This document shows positions 22,366-34,666 of a stretch of 64,000 nt of DNA, in pieces. The notes under the pieces were generated by a model. The model ran no database searches. It saw nothing but the letters and a program-made list of their open reading frames with translations, and had not been told where the DNA came from. The stretch covers positions 23,976,017 through 24,040,016 of the forward strand of contig NC_012879.2 in NCBI RefSeq assembly GCF_000003195.3, written 5' to 3'. The position numbers and the translations under genes were made by a program. Numbering within the stretch: the stretch's first letter is position 1; each line of letters begins with the position of its first letter. Source of the DNA: Sorghum bicolor (lineage: Eukaryota > Streptophyta > Magnoliopsida > Poales > Poaceae).

Positions 22366-25300
22366 ATGTCGATCTCTGACTTTGATCAGGAGAACGTCAT
22401 CCCCGTGACGGAGGCCAATCTCAAGGATGAGCAGAAGCAAGCTATTGCCCAAGCCATGGAAGAGTTCAAGCTGCAATGCCTGAGGTCTTTCAGCATAAAC
22501 AGGAGCGGCGAGGTGATCCAGAAAGATGCGCTGCCGGCACCACGGCAGGTTACTTTCGAAGCCAATCCTGGCAAGCTTCAAGATATGGTTGACAGTGCTA
22601 TCAACCGAGCTTTGATCAACCAAGCTGGCGTACTGTCTAATACGGTTTTCAATGCCGTGGCAAGAACTTTCAAGGAAGGACAAATCCCACCAGATTATGT
22701 GGGCCCCACTCATCATCAACCAACAGCACCAGAGGTTACGGCTCCATCGGCTGCTTTGACAGCTGCGAGTGCACAATCTGCTGTCCCTCCAGGTACATTG
22801 GGAGCTACTAGCTCACAATCTGTGCCGATGACAACCAACCCACAAACTTCAAGTGGGCAGAATAAATTGACTACAGATATGTTGGCATCGGCAATGTCAG
22901 GGTTGACTCCTCCTCCCAATTGGTGGGGCTACGGTATGCCTCCAGAATTAACACCGGGTACATCACAGATAACTGACATGAGGGGCAAAGCTTCTATGGT
23001 ATCGGCGCCTCCCAATGCGCCGTGGAACCAGAGTCCTCGGTATACCACAACTACTACTGCAAGGCCTCACGCTGGGAATCCTCAAGATTCAATGTTCCAG
23101 ATGCCTAATGCATCGGCAGATTCAGTGCTGATGCAACAGAGGTCTATGGCCCAGTCGGGGTATGTCAATTCAATGATGGTACCCAATTACCAATCATCGG
23201 CAGCACCTATGCCAATGAACGCTAATAATGGATGGCTTGGACAGCAAGTCTTTCCACAATCGCCCCAACAGAGTTACCAGGCTACAGGGTTCCAGCAAGG
23301 ACAGATCTATCCCGGATTCCAAAGTCAGGGGATCTCTAGCCAGCCAATGAATATTGGACAGCAACTCGGGGGGCAGCAAGTCGGTGGACAGCAGTTTGGT
23401 GGTCCGCAGATTGGAGGCCAGATGATCAACCCAATGTTCCGTGCAGATCATGCCCCAAACAGACACGTGGAAGCTCGTCACCAAGTGCCGGACCCGCAGC
23501 CGCCTCATCGGCAGGATGCCGATGCATATTGGGCCGATAAGATCGCTGAAGTAATGAGGGATCAATTTGGAATAAAACCCAAGGTCAATACTTACTCTTA
23601 TCGGACACCGTATCCTCCCGCATATGATTTGATTCTGCTTCCGCATCGGTACAAGGTACCGGATTTCACTAAGTTTTCTGGGCAAGATGACACGTCAACC
23701 ATGGAGCATGTCAATAGGTTCATCATTTAATGCGGGGAAGCCGGTAATAGGGACGAATTGAGGGTTCATCTATTTTCATCATCATTGTCTGGATCGGCCT
23801 TTACCTGGTTTATATCATTACCTCCCAACTCAGTGATTACTTGGGCCGATCTGGAGAAACAATTCCACAAATACTTCTTCTCTGGGATTCATGAGAAGAA
23901 GATCACCGACTTGGTCAAGTTGAGGCAACGCAATGATGAATCGGTTGAAGGCTTTGTGCAGAGGATACGGGAAGTCAAAAATAAATGTTACAGTCTGGTT
24001 CTGGATGATCGGCAGCTAGCCGATTTGGCTTTCCAGGGTTTGTTGCCACATATCAGGGACAAGTATGCTTCTCAGGAGTTCGAAAGTTTAAGTCATTTGG
24101 TGCAGAGGATTTCTGATCAAGACATCAAGCCTTTCGAGCCCAAAAGAGCGTGGAATAAGAAAGTGTCATTTGTCGATGAAGCAACGAGCTCCAATTCTGA
24201 TGAGGAACCAGTCATCGGCTTGGCAGAGTGGGTAAAGAATAAGAAGCCGATGTCTTGCCCTTTTGGGTAGAAGGAACCAGAAAAGTTCGCTTTTGACACC
24301 GCTAAGGCCGATAAGATATTTGATTTTCTACTCCAGGAAGGTCAGATCAAGCTGTCTCCTAATCATGTGATCCCATCGGCAGAGGAGTTGAAGAGGATGA
24401 AGTATTGCAAGTGGCATAATGCAACTTCTCATGACACTAATGAATGCAAAGTTTTCAGACAGCAGCTGCAATCGGCAATAGAGTCTGGGAGAATTAAATT
24501 TGACAGTTCCAAGGCTCAGAAACCAATGAAGATAGACCAACATCCTTTCCCGACAAACATGTTGGATGCCAAGGGGAAGGCCAAGGTCTTAACATCAGAA
24601 GCAGCCGAGAGAAGTGCATCGGTAGACCCTCAACATCAAATTACTACTGCCGATGCAAGAGGTAAGGGCTTGGTCCAGGAAGGAACCAGTTCAGGGAGGC
24701 CTCCTCGGTCTGGCATCGTTATAACTCATAGAAGGCCTCGAGAGAACTGGCAGCAACGGGAAGATCGGTACCGGCGCCAGCAAGAAGATTATCGTCGGGA
24801 GGAAGAAAGACGCCGTCAGGAGTGGAATCGGCATAGTGATCATTGGAACTGCCCGTTTTTCATCCATTGTTGGGAGGAAAATATTAAGCTTCCTACTGTC
24901 AGAGACTGCCCTGAGTGCAACGGTTATGATCGGTACGATAGGTCTGATCAGCGTTATCATGATGACAATCGGCGATTTAATGGGCCGATCAGAGGAAGAG
25001 CATCAGTTCATGATCGGCTGGGGGGCAGGCTCAGCGTGCACGATAGGCTTGGCCATCGTGTCCAATATTTTCCCAGAAACCAGGAAGAACTCGAGGAGAT
25101 GGCTAATGCACGAGTTCCCGACGAGTTCATATTTTGCAGGGATGCTAACACGCATTGGATGGAGTCAAGGGAGAATCGACACCCAGCAGCAAGGCAGAAG
25201 CCACTTCCTCCATGGTGTCCGGAAGGGTTGACCAAGACACAGAAAAGGAGATTGCAGCGTGAAAGGCAAGAGGAACTAAACAAGGGCGAGAACTCTGGAA

Positions 25301-26013
25301 GTCAGCAGCCATCAGACGCCAAGAGGGAAGGTCCATCGGCAGGAGTTAATATGGTCTTTATGTTGCCGATGGAGTTTCTTGCACCATCCAGTGATGATGA
25401 GTTGGAATTTTCTGATCAGATAGCTCAGCTGGCTCTGGATCCGATGACAGCTATCTTTGAGAAACCTGCCAATGACGAGAGACAACATCTCAAGGCTCTG
25501 TTCGTCAAAGGGAGGGTTGATGGGCAGCCAATGACCAAGATCCTAGTTGATGGTGGAGCTGCTATTAATATTATGCCGTATGCAGTATATCGGAAGCTTG
25601 GGAAAGGGGATCAGGATTTGACCAAGACCGATATGATGCTCAAAGACTTTGAAGGAAACGTGTCTCCAGTCAAAGGGGCAATTTGTGTAGAGTTGACCAT
25701 CGGCAGCAAAACCTTGCCGACAACTTTCTTTGTGATTAGCGGAAAGGGTGCTTACAACTTATTGTTGGGAAGAGATTGGATTCATGCCAATTGTTGCATC
25801 CCGTCTACAATGCACCAATGCTTGGTTCAGTGGGTAGGTGACAAGATTGAGATTGTCCCAGGGGATTCTTCTTATGTTATTGCATCGGCAGAGGCGGATA
25901 CCTATGAGAGGACTAGGTGCATTTCAGGAGAAGTTTGGGAGAAGGATTTTCTCAAAGTTGCCGATTACGAGATTCCACCGATCCAAGCAGTCGGTTCTGA
26001 CGACGGTTTTTAA
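22366..26013 (+). pseudogene. T2 gag-protease (two internal stops)
   Basis: The start is ATG 22366 (MSISDFDQENVIPVTEA). A long Q/P/G-rich region runs to about 23490, then the capsid region (YKVPDFTKFSGQDDTSTMEH, AFTWFISLPPNSVITWADL, FVQRIREVKNKCYSL). Stops occur at 23728-23730, probably a former glutamine codon, and at 24268-24270. A CHHC-type zinc-like motif (CKWHNATSHDTNEC) is at about 24408. The protease motif ILVDGGAAINIMPYAVYR is near 25541, with the flap/C-terminal LLLGRDWIHAN near 25760, so the protease looks complete, unlike T1. The frame ends at TAA 26011-26013, overlapping by one base the ATG of the RT frame. Confidence 0.86.
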
Positions 26014-29000
26014 TGGATAGATTCGCCAATGATGGAAAATTAGGCCAGGGATTCACATCGGCCGATGATTTGGTAGAGATAGATATAGGTAGTGGTGATA
26101 AGCCTAGACCTACTTTTATTAGTGCTAAATTAGATCCTGGGTGTAAGCAACAATTAACTAATTTGTTAAAGGAATATAAAGATTGTTTTGCTTGGGATTA
26201 TACTGAGATGCCTGGTTTAGACCGATCAATTGTTGAACATCGGTTACCCATCAAGTCTGGATCTCGGCCACATTAGCAACCAGCTCGCCGATGTAATCCT
26301 AACATTCTACCTGATATTAAGGCCGAAATCACCAAACTCATTGAAGCTAAGTTTATTCGGCAGTGTCGGTATGCCGAATGGATTTCCAATGTTGTTCCGG
26401 TTTACAAGAAAAACGGGAAGCTTCGGGTGTGCATTGATTTCAGGAATCTCAATAAAGCTACGCCGATGGATGGATACCCAATGCCTGTTGCCGATCTGTT
26501 GGTTGACGCTGCGGCTGGTCATCGGGTCATTAGTTTTATGGACGGCAATGCAAGATACAATCAAATATTCATGGCAGAGGAAGATATTCCAAAAACCGCA
26601 TTTAGGTGTCCTGGTCATGTTGGGTTATTTGAATGGATAGTCATGACTTTTGGGTTGAAGAATGCTGGTGCTACTTATCAAAGGGCCATGAATTTTATAT
26701 TTCATGAGTTCATCGGCAAGCTGGTGGAGATCTATATTGATGATGTGGTGGTTAAGTCTGGGGATTTCTCAAAGCATCTTGCCGACTTACAAAAGGTGTT
26801 AGAGTGCACAAGGAAGCATGGGTTGAAGATGAATCCCAATAAGTGTGCATTTGGTGTATCGGCAGGGCAGTTTCTTGGTTTCATGGTACATCAAAGGGGG
26901 ATTGAAATTAGTCGAAGATCTATTGATGCCATCAATAAGATAGTGGCCCCTACCAACAAGACTGAGCTCCAGTCCTTGATCGGCAAGGTAAATTTTATCA
27001 GGAGATTTATATCCAATCTGTCTGGTAAGATTCGTGCTTTCAGTCCTCTTCTTAAATTAAAAGCCGATCAAGAATTTATTTGGGGAAAAGAGCAGCAGTT
27101 GGCTTTAGATGAAATCAAGAAATATCTAGTGAATCCTCCGGTTCTAGTTCCACCTCAACAAGGAAAGCCCTTTAGATTGTATTTGTCTACCGATGGGACG
27201 GTTATCGGTTCAGCTTTGGTTCAAGAATTTGAAGGGAAAGAGAGGGTAATTTACTACTTGAGTAGGAGGTTGATTGATGCTGAAACCAGGTATTCGGCCA
27301 TCGAGAAACTATGCCTATGCTTGTATTTTTCGTGTATCAAACTGAGGCATTACCTGCTATCGGCCGAATGCACTGTTGTTTGCAAGGACGACGTGGTCCG
27401 GTACATGCTATCCATGCCGATTATGAGTGGCAGGATCGGTAAATGGATTTTAGCGCTGTTGGAGTTCGATCTGCGTTACGAATCGGCCAAGGCAGTCAAA
27501 GGGCAGATTATGGCCGATTTTGTGACTCAGCATTGCGGTGTAGTGGAAGCCTTGGAAATTGTACCCTGGACGCTTTTCTTTGATGGATCTACCTGTGACC
27601 GGGGAGCAGGGATCGGCATTGTATTAGTTTCCCCTAAGGGGAGGAAGTATGAGTTTTCCTTGTCGATTGTTGCTACATCAACGAATAATCAGGCTGAGTA
27701 TCAGGCTCTGATCAAGGGATTGGAGTTGTTAAGAGAAGTTCGTGCTGATGCTGTTGAAATCTTCGGGGATTCTATGTTGGTTATAAATCAATTGGCCGGA
27801 AGCTATGAATGCCGAAGTGAAGTTCTCATAACTTATTTCGAGAAAAGCATGCAACTGTTAAAGGAATTCAAGGATTTCCGATTAGAGCATGTTCCCCGAT
27901 TGCATAATGAAGAGGCCAATCGGTTAGTTCAGCATGCCTCGGGATATCAGCCTATGATTAATGCAGTATCGGCAATCGCTGCCGATGATTGGAGGAAAGA
28001 AATTATTGATTATCTAAAAAATCCATCTAAGAAAGTTGAAAGACGAGTTCGGTTTCAAGCAACCAAATATGTGCTCCTCGAAGATGAATTGTATTATCGA
28101 ACTATTGATGGAATTCTTCTCCAATGCTTAGGTGATGATGAAGCTAGAAGTTTGATGGGAGAAATCCATGAAGGGGTGTGTGGGGCACATCAGTCAGCTT
28201 TTAAGATGAAGTGGATGATTCGAAGGAACGGATATTTTTGGCCGACCATACTTGAGGATTGCTTTAAATATTTCAAGGGGTGTCAAGGTTGTCAAAAGTT
28301 TGGTAACATTCAAAGAGCACCCGCATCGGCTATGAATCCTATCATAAAGCCTTGGCCGTTCTGGGGATGGGCTATCGATCTGATCGGCCAGATTTATCCA
28401 CCATCTAGTAAGGGGCATAAGTTTATTTTGGTTGCCACTGATTATTTCACTAAATGGGTTGAAGCTATTCCTTTGAAGAAGGTCACCTCGGCCAATATGA
28501 TTGATTTTGTGAAGGAACACATTATTTACCGATTTGGGATTCCTCAGACAATTACTACCGATCAGGGCACTATGTTCACATCGGGGGAGTTTGATGAATT
28601 CGCAATCGGTATGGGGATTAAAGTGTTGAATTCTTCTCCTTATTATGCTCAAGCCAATGGGCAGGCCGAGGCATCTAACAAAGGGATTATCAAGCTTAAT
28701 AAATGAAAGATTGAAGAAAATCCTAAGCGGTGGCATACGTTGTTAAATGAAGCACTGTGGTCTTATCGGATGGCTTGTCATGGATCAACCAAGGTGTCAC
28801 CCTATCAATTGGTGTGTGGACATGATGCAGTGTTGCCTTGGGAAATTAAGGCCGGATCCAGGCGATTATCTTTTCAAGATCAGTTAACCGCCGATGATTA
28901 TGCCACTTTGATGACCGATGAGTTGGATGATCTAGCAGGGCATCGGTTAAAAGCTTTAATGAGTATAGAAGAAAATAAGAAGAGAGTTGCTAGATGGTAT

Positions 29001-29246
29001 GATAAGAAAGTGAAGGCTAAGGAGTTTGCCAATGGGGATTTGGTATGGAAATTAATTTTGCCAGTCGGGACTAAAAGTGCGAAGTTTGGAAAGTGGTCTC
29101 CTAATTGGGAAGGTCCCTATCGGATAAGTCGATCGGCTCCTGGTAATGCCTATATTCTAGAAACTCTCGAAGGAGTTGAATTTCCCAGAGCATTAAATGG
29201 TAAATATTTAAAAAAGTACTACCCCAGCATATGGGTCGATGCATAA
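26013..29246 (+). pseudogene. T2 pol: RT, RNase H, aRNH, integrase (two stops)
   Basis: Starts in the frame of ATG 26013. A stop at 26274-26276 precedes RT (YKKNGKLRVCIDFRNLNKA; catalytic YIDDVVVKSG near 26732). RNase H is at about 27170-27420. The second RNase H-like domain (LFFDGSTCDRGAGIGIVLV) is at about 27570-27950. The integrase zinc region is near 28170-28300 and the core (WAIDLIGQI, TTDQGTMFTSGEF, YYAQANGQAEASNKG) at 28365-28690. A stop at 28704-28706 interrupts the core; the rest (28740-29246) ends GKYLKKYYPSIWVDA. Apart from the stops, conserved residues are well preserved, consistent with a recent insertion. Confidence 0.92.
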
Positions 29247-29404
29247 AAGTTTAAATGCCGATAACACTCCTATCGGCTGGATTAAAGTGTATCTGGGGAT
29301 GGACTTAATGTTTCAAAAGGTGCCGACAACAGTCCTATCAGCTAGACTAAGACATTAAGAAAGCTAAAATGCAGAAGAGCAAAGGTGTGTTGCCGATGAG
29401 AGCT

Positions 29405-32400
29405 TCAGATGTTCAGCAGCGCTTGGATCGCCGATATGGCACGCAGCCGGATCTGATTGGCTGTTTCTATCTCTTTGGTATCATCATCGGCAGAACCTTC
29501 TATCGGCTTCAGTTTCTTCTTCAACTGCAGCGCTTTGCGACCGTGGGCATTTCGTTCTTGCTCGAGATGCTTGATGGTCTCCGGCAGTTGGCTCTCTTCT
29601 TGCTGGGCCTGAGACAGAGCATCCTCTACTTGCTTGAGTTCGGCCAGCAGGGCTTCTCTTTTTGCCGATAGATCAGAGACTTTTTGCTTCAGTGCATCAC
29701 CTGAGGACTTTAAGGTGCCGATGTTCTTATGCTTCTCATCGGCTAAGAGTTTTTCTTTCATCATCTCCTCAGAAAGCTGGATTTGAGCAGCTCTATCGGC
29801 AAGGCGTCGAGTGGCTCTCTGGTACTGCAGCTGGCGGCTTTCTAAGTGTGCAGCCTGGAAGAGGGTTTCTTCAGCATCGGCAGGAATTTGGCCTCTAAGG
29901 GTCTTGAACAGGGCCTTGGCTGGGTCAGAATCGTTGACCAGTTGAGCTGTGTCTTGATGAAGAATGGCCGATAGCTCTTCCAGCTTAGCCCTGGTTTCTG
30001 CCGGTACAGTCCCAACTGCCCGAGAGGAGCTTGCTTCCTCACCTTCTTCTTTGGAGATATCAATGGCGAAAGAGAATAAACTGTCGGGAGAATCTTGTTC
30101 CTGAAAGTGAGGATGAAATAAGTCATTTTTATGGCCAAAGCTTCGGCAGGTGATACTGATGGAAAATTGGATGACTTACTTGCTTCAAGGCGATTTCTTG
30201 CCTTTGACTGGGAGGTACCGATGGAGCTACAGGTTGATCGGCAAGTGTTGCCGATGGAACAATGTCAGCTGAAAGTTAACAGAAAAGGTTATAAGATCGA
30301 AAAGAAGAAGCTCATCGACAGTAATTTTGAGGAGAGTACGTTACCTTGAGGAGGGATGATACTTGTCTGAAGTGAGGAAACTACCGATAGTATGATTGAG
30401 CCTGCTGGGTCGGTAGTTTGATCGCCTACGTCGGCCGGCACATCTTCTGGTTGGGGTGCTTCTAACTGAGGTTCTTCTTGCTGGAGTTCTTCCATCTGTG
30501 GTGCTTCCTGCATTGGTTGGGGAGACAGTGCTTGCTGTGTCTGGACTTCTGGAGAAGGAGGAGAAGACTCCACCGGAATTGGAGACACCGGAGGAGGAGG
30601 GGGAGTTGCTACTTTCTGGCGCTTTGTTCCAGCCTTAACACCTTTGGTGCCCTTTCTCTTTGGCTGGCTAGACTGGGGGGCATCGGTGCTTTGACGCTTG
30701 GCTTTTGCCGATGCACCGGTTTGCTGCAACAACGAAAAGGGTTTTATAAGCACAGATATAGCCGATATAAAAATGGTCAGTGTAAAAGAAAAGGATTTGA
30801 CAAATTGCCTTGAAAGCCTGCGCCAGATTGGAAGCAGCTACCGTAGGTGATGTCTGAGTTCTCTTGGTGGTGACTTTCCTGAGGCGCACACCCCGATGCA
30901 CGACGGAAGCCAGAGTGGGAGCATTGTGGCCGATTGAGGAGATCAGGCCTGATGGAGACAAGTCGATCGGCTTGCCACTCCTGCTAACCGATGGGGGGAT
31001 GTTGTCAACCTGCAAAAGGAATACAAGGGTAAGCTACCAATGGAAATAGTATTGAAAAAATGAAACATCGGTTTGAAATACTTACGGTGTCATCGGGGAC
31101 TTCGTATTCGGGGTCGATCATGCTGCGGTATGAGAGGGCCGATCTGCAGAATAGATGCTATTTCCATTCTACCCACCATAGCTTGTATGCCTGAGTAATA
31201 AAGGCAGCTGGAACCCATTCTGACAGATTTACATCTGTATCGGCATTTGGTGGTAGTTGGGCTACTCGAATCCACTCAAGAAAGTTGCTGATAGGTTCTC
31301 TGGGTTTTATCACATCGGCATAAGGAAGTGCAATCGGTAACTGGCCGAAAGCTAGCTGACGAGCTAATGCCGATGGGTTGTAAAATTCATAGGTTTGGGG
31401 AGAGGTTTTTGTGCTACCAAAGAAATTCACTGGTATGGCTCTGGGAGTCACAATTGCCATCATCACCTCATTATCCCTGTCAAGAACTTCATCAAATGGA
31501 TTGAAGGTTAGAGGGAGCATATTGTCTGGGTCATCATAAGCCAACCATGGTCGTTCATCTCTGGCCAATCCCTCATACAGAGTCTGGAAGAATCGGCCGA
31601 TCTGATCCGGATTACTCCCTGAACCAGGTAGAACTATGGCAGCTTCGCCAAAGTTCAGGGGGGCACGTGTTGCCGATTCCTCTTCGCCTAACACATGATT
31701 TTCGGCTATATCTCTTGGGAAATGCTGTGTGAACAAGTTGAAGTCAAGGCGCTTATGCAAATGCAGATTGAGCCACATGTTAATAAACCACCAGGGGCCT
31801 CCCAAGTTGCCGATAGACTGACCAAGCAGGAGTTTCTGGGCTACCTGATGGAGAAGATGGTAAGCAGCACCAAGCAAGTATCGGCCGAGAGGAAATTGAC
31901 CACCTTTAGCCAGTCTCTCTGCTGCCGATAGATAGACAGAAATCGGTCCTGCCGATCGACCACAGAATACAAACTTGTTCAGCCACATGTTCAAAAAGGT
32001 GGTTTGTTCCTTTATGGTGACAGGCCCCTTCCCACGGTACTTCTGAATGTACCCTGACCAACTGCCGATAGTGCGAGTCTCCACTTTGGCACTAGGAGCG
32101 GTATCAAAGAAGTGGGTGCTATCGGCAGAAGACACGTCCAGACCAGTGAGCATAGCTACATCGGCAAGAGTGGGAGAAACAGGGCCGTGGCCAAAGACGA
32201 AGGCATTAAGGGTATCTGACCAAAAATGAGACGCAGCTATCAACAGCAACTCGTTCCTGTGCATATCGGCAATAGATAGCCTGATGCATTGGGCTAGCTT
32301 CCTTTCACCCCACTGGACTTCATGAGAATTGCTGACCCTCAAGAACCAGTCTTTCCACCCTATAGTAGGGCTGGGCCAAGAGCGGAAGGTGTCTTTCCAC

Positions 32401-32693
32401 AGATCTAAAGAAAAATTTTCAGCCCTAAAGGGGATCCTGTTGGTTTCTGCGTTGATAAGGTCGGTTGGATATGGGTCACCTAGAGGGCCGAGGCATTGAA
32501 AGTGTGGTTGATCGGTAGGAATGACAATTTTGTTGGACAATTCCTAGTGATTTTGGGTGTAAAGGAAACACAAAAGAGAGATGAAAAGGAAGATATTCAG
32601 TAAAATGAATTACAGATGAACAGGGATACGAGAAAAAATATACAGGAGACGAGATGGAGATCTGACCTCAGGGACAACGAAACCAATGGCCAT
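29405..32693 (-). CDS. T2 antisense gene: plant mobile domain (PMD) plus coiled coil
   Basis: A multi-exon gene opposite to gag-pol. The likely first exon is 32693-32667 (MAIGFVVPE), with a GT donor. It joins in frame to a long exon beginning at 32543 after an AG acceptor, because the PMD exon itself has no in-frame ATG at its start. That exon (to about 31160) carries the plant mobile/aminotransferase-like domain: FRSWPSPTIGWKDWFLRVSN, LLLIAASHFWSDTLNAFVFG, LADVAMLTGLDVSSAD, FLNMWLNKFVFC. Further exons follow at about 31143-31087, 31011-30809 (SGLISSIGHNAPTL), 30723-30347 (basic, then P/Q/E-rich) and 30100-29405 (coiled coil, KQKVSDLSAKREALLAEL). PMDs occur in MAIN/MAIL plant proteins involved in silencing and in several transposon groups. 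No frame break was seen, so it may still be functional. Small exon borders are approximate. Confidence 0.78.
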
Positions 32694-32842
32694 CTTGCTG
32701 CGAAGAAAGTGTTTGAAGGCACCGGGGTTGATGAGGAGGAGTGCTTGTCGGAGGTCTTGGGAGTTTCGGATGGCGCCGCCGCTGGAAAAGTAAAGTTGGG
32801 TGGTGGAATGATGTGATGGGGAAGGAGTACCCGAGAAGGAAC

Positions 32843-32850
32843 TATTTATA
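32843..32850 (-). promoter_or_regulatory. TATA box of the T2 antisense gene
   Basis: TATAAATA on the minus strand, about 150 bp upstream of the proposed ATG at 32693. It supports an internal promoter for the PMD gene independent of the LTR. Confidence 0.6.
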
Positions 32851-32859
32851 GGACAAAAT

Positions 32860-33320
32860 GGGCAAGGGCAAATCTGACTTATCTCTTTGCCGCCTCCGAG
32901 AAATCTGAGGGTACTCAGTTAGATGTGGTAACTGTTCGCACGGTAATCAAGGGATTGCGCAGATGATTTGATGGGAAGCGGTCATTATCTGAAGATATTT
33001 TACTGTGCGAGATCTCCTGGTCGGTCCATCGGCAGCGTTCTATAACGGTCATATTACCGATGGGCGAATAAAGGGGAGGTAGCCGTTTGTACGAACGTCC
33101 TGGTCAGCATATCGGCAGATCTTTGTAACGGTATTATTGCCGATGTACGGTTGAGAGAGAAATGCCCGCTTAGGAAGTTGGGGATTTCGAGAAATCTGCG
33201 GGAGAATAGGATCAGAGTTGTTCAGATTGAGGTTGTCGGTTACCAGATTAGGAGCATTAATTGCGGGAAGAAGGCATCATTACTGCAGAGAATTTTGGAG
33301 CATTAACAATTTTATACTCC
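32860..33320 (-). other. T2 region upstream of the antisense promoter
   Basis: No reading frame of note. It holds a loose duplication: 'tcggtccatcggcagc...taacggt...ttaccgatg' near 33013-33062 and 'tcagcatatcggcag...taacggt...ttgccgatg' near 33103-33146. These could be control sites for the antisense gene; that is inference. Confidence 0.4.
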
Positions 33321-33336
33321 GAAATTGGGGGGCATG
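33321..33336 (+). other. Polypurine tract of T2
   Basis: 'gaaattggggggcatg' directly precedes the 3' LTR, the position needed for plus-strand synthesis. Confidence 0.65.
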
Positions 33337-34039
33337 TGTTGACACCGTTTTTTGGGCACGTGTCCAGGATGGCAGGATAAAGTGGCAGTATGCTGTTTAC
33401 AAGATGAATTGCCGATGAGGATGGTTGCCGATGAAGGAGAGGTCGGATGTGACTAAGTCTGCAGGCAGTGATGTGTTTATGCCGATGGCTATAATGGAGG
33501 AGTCTGCCGATGACTATGGCAAGGAGTCTGCCGATGATACGGAGGAGGGGTCCGGAAACTGCTGATCGGTTTATGGAAGAATTTTAGTTTGTCACGGGAG
33601 ATAGCTTTGTTATTTCCTTATTTATTTAAGTCGTTTTGTATACGGATTCCGTGTAATTTGGAATTCGAATTCTAGTCGTGTTTAGTTGTAGCTCTTTGAG
33701 CAGGGTATAAATATGAACCCTAGGGCCTTGTAATGAGACATCTATCAATCAATCAAACACACGTTTTTACTCATATTCCAGCATCTACTTTTCGACGACT
33801 TCGTCATACTTTTTTCCCTTTTATTACGAGTTCTTAGGAATTCGTCGACTTAAGCTCGGCGTGTTCTCAAGTTCCGCGTGAGTACCTCTTAGCCGTGACA
33901 TCCGGGCGCATCGCTGTTGTCAGGACTAAAGTATTCGAGTTATCACCTTTGCCGATAGTAAGGTCAAATCGGCTGGCACGCCTTAACGTTTGAATTGGGT
34001 ATTAGCCCTTTGTGTTTGCAGATCTATTTTGCATCAACA
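33337..34039 (+). repeat. 3' LTR of T2
   Basis: 703 bp, with TATA at 33706-33713, ending GCATCAACA and followed by GGTCA. Five differences from the 5' copy by hand alignment, no indels. Confidence 0.96.
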
Positions 34040-34044
34040 GGTCA

Positions 34045-34570
34045 ACACCTTATCGAAGCCTTCTCGACTCCAGTTTAACTCGGACTTCAACCCCATCAAG
34101 CGACTTATGGCATCCAGCTGGGAGACCTCAGAATGAGCATGAAGGGGTTTCTATGCTGAGTCCATCATGTACTTGAACGCATCAACGGCTGCTTGCATCT
34201 CTGTCTCCTCACGTCCTTCAACAAATTGTGCTTGGTGAACATCATCTACCATATCTGCTACCCCGGCATCAGCATCGAAAGCCTCGACACGTTGTCTCAC
34301 CACCTCCTCTCTCATACGATTGGCTTCACCATGATGGACCCACCGGGTGTAGTTCGGGGTAAACCCATTCTTGTGCAGATGTGTACCCATGAGTTCCTTG
34401 TCTACCATTCTCCTATTACCACACTTGCTGCAGGGACACAAAGCCATTTTCGGGAATTTTGCGGCCTTGCCGAATGCACGATTCAAGAAATGATCGGTCT
34501 TCTGCATCCATTCATAGCTGGCATCACTCTGACTTGTTCGGTCCGTGTACATCCACTGACGGTCCTCCAT
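34045..34570 (-). pseudogene. TNP2 transposase N-terminal fragment (CACTA)
   Basis: The start is ATG 34570 (MEDRQWMYTDRTSQ). It contains the plant transposase-associated zinc domain (FLNRAFGKAAKFPKMALCPC, SKCGNRRMV, LHKNGFTPNYTRWVHHGE). An in-frame stop lies at about 34151-34153, apparently a glutamine codon changed to TAG. The frame then stays open to the T2 insertion point. The coding sequence resumes at 21616 on the other side of T2. This block defines the 5' end of the TNP2 gene. Confidence 0.9.
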
Positions 34571-34666
34571 CCTCTAGTATATATAACATCACAACAGGTG
34601 ACCACCAATTGCATCTACGCGGTGTTCTTACTATCTAATAGCTGAGGATAGGTCCTAATCCACCTA

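Larger units (their letters stand above)
21617..34039 (+). mobile_element. Ty3/Gypsy Tat-lineage LTR retrotransposon T2
   Basis: A complete 12.4-kb element with 703-bp LTRs (21617-22319 and 33337-34039), starting TGTTGACACC and ending GCATCAACA. It is flanked by the duplication GGTCA (21612-21616, 34040-34044) inside TNP2. Order is primer-binding site, gag-protease, RT, RNase H, second RNase H-like domain, integrase, then a reverse-strand PMD gene before the 3' LTR. I count only 5 LTR differences (about 0.7 percent), so it is younger than T1. The RT active site (YIDD) is intact, but four stops and a frame change interrupt the polyprotein. It belongs to a different Tat family from T1: the LTRs and antisense gene are unrelated by eye. 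Confidence 0.95.
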
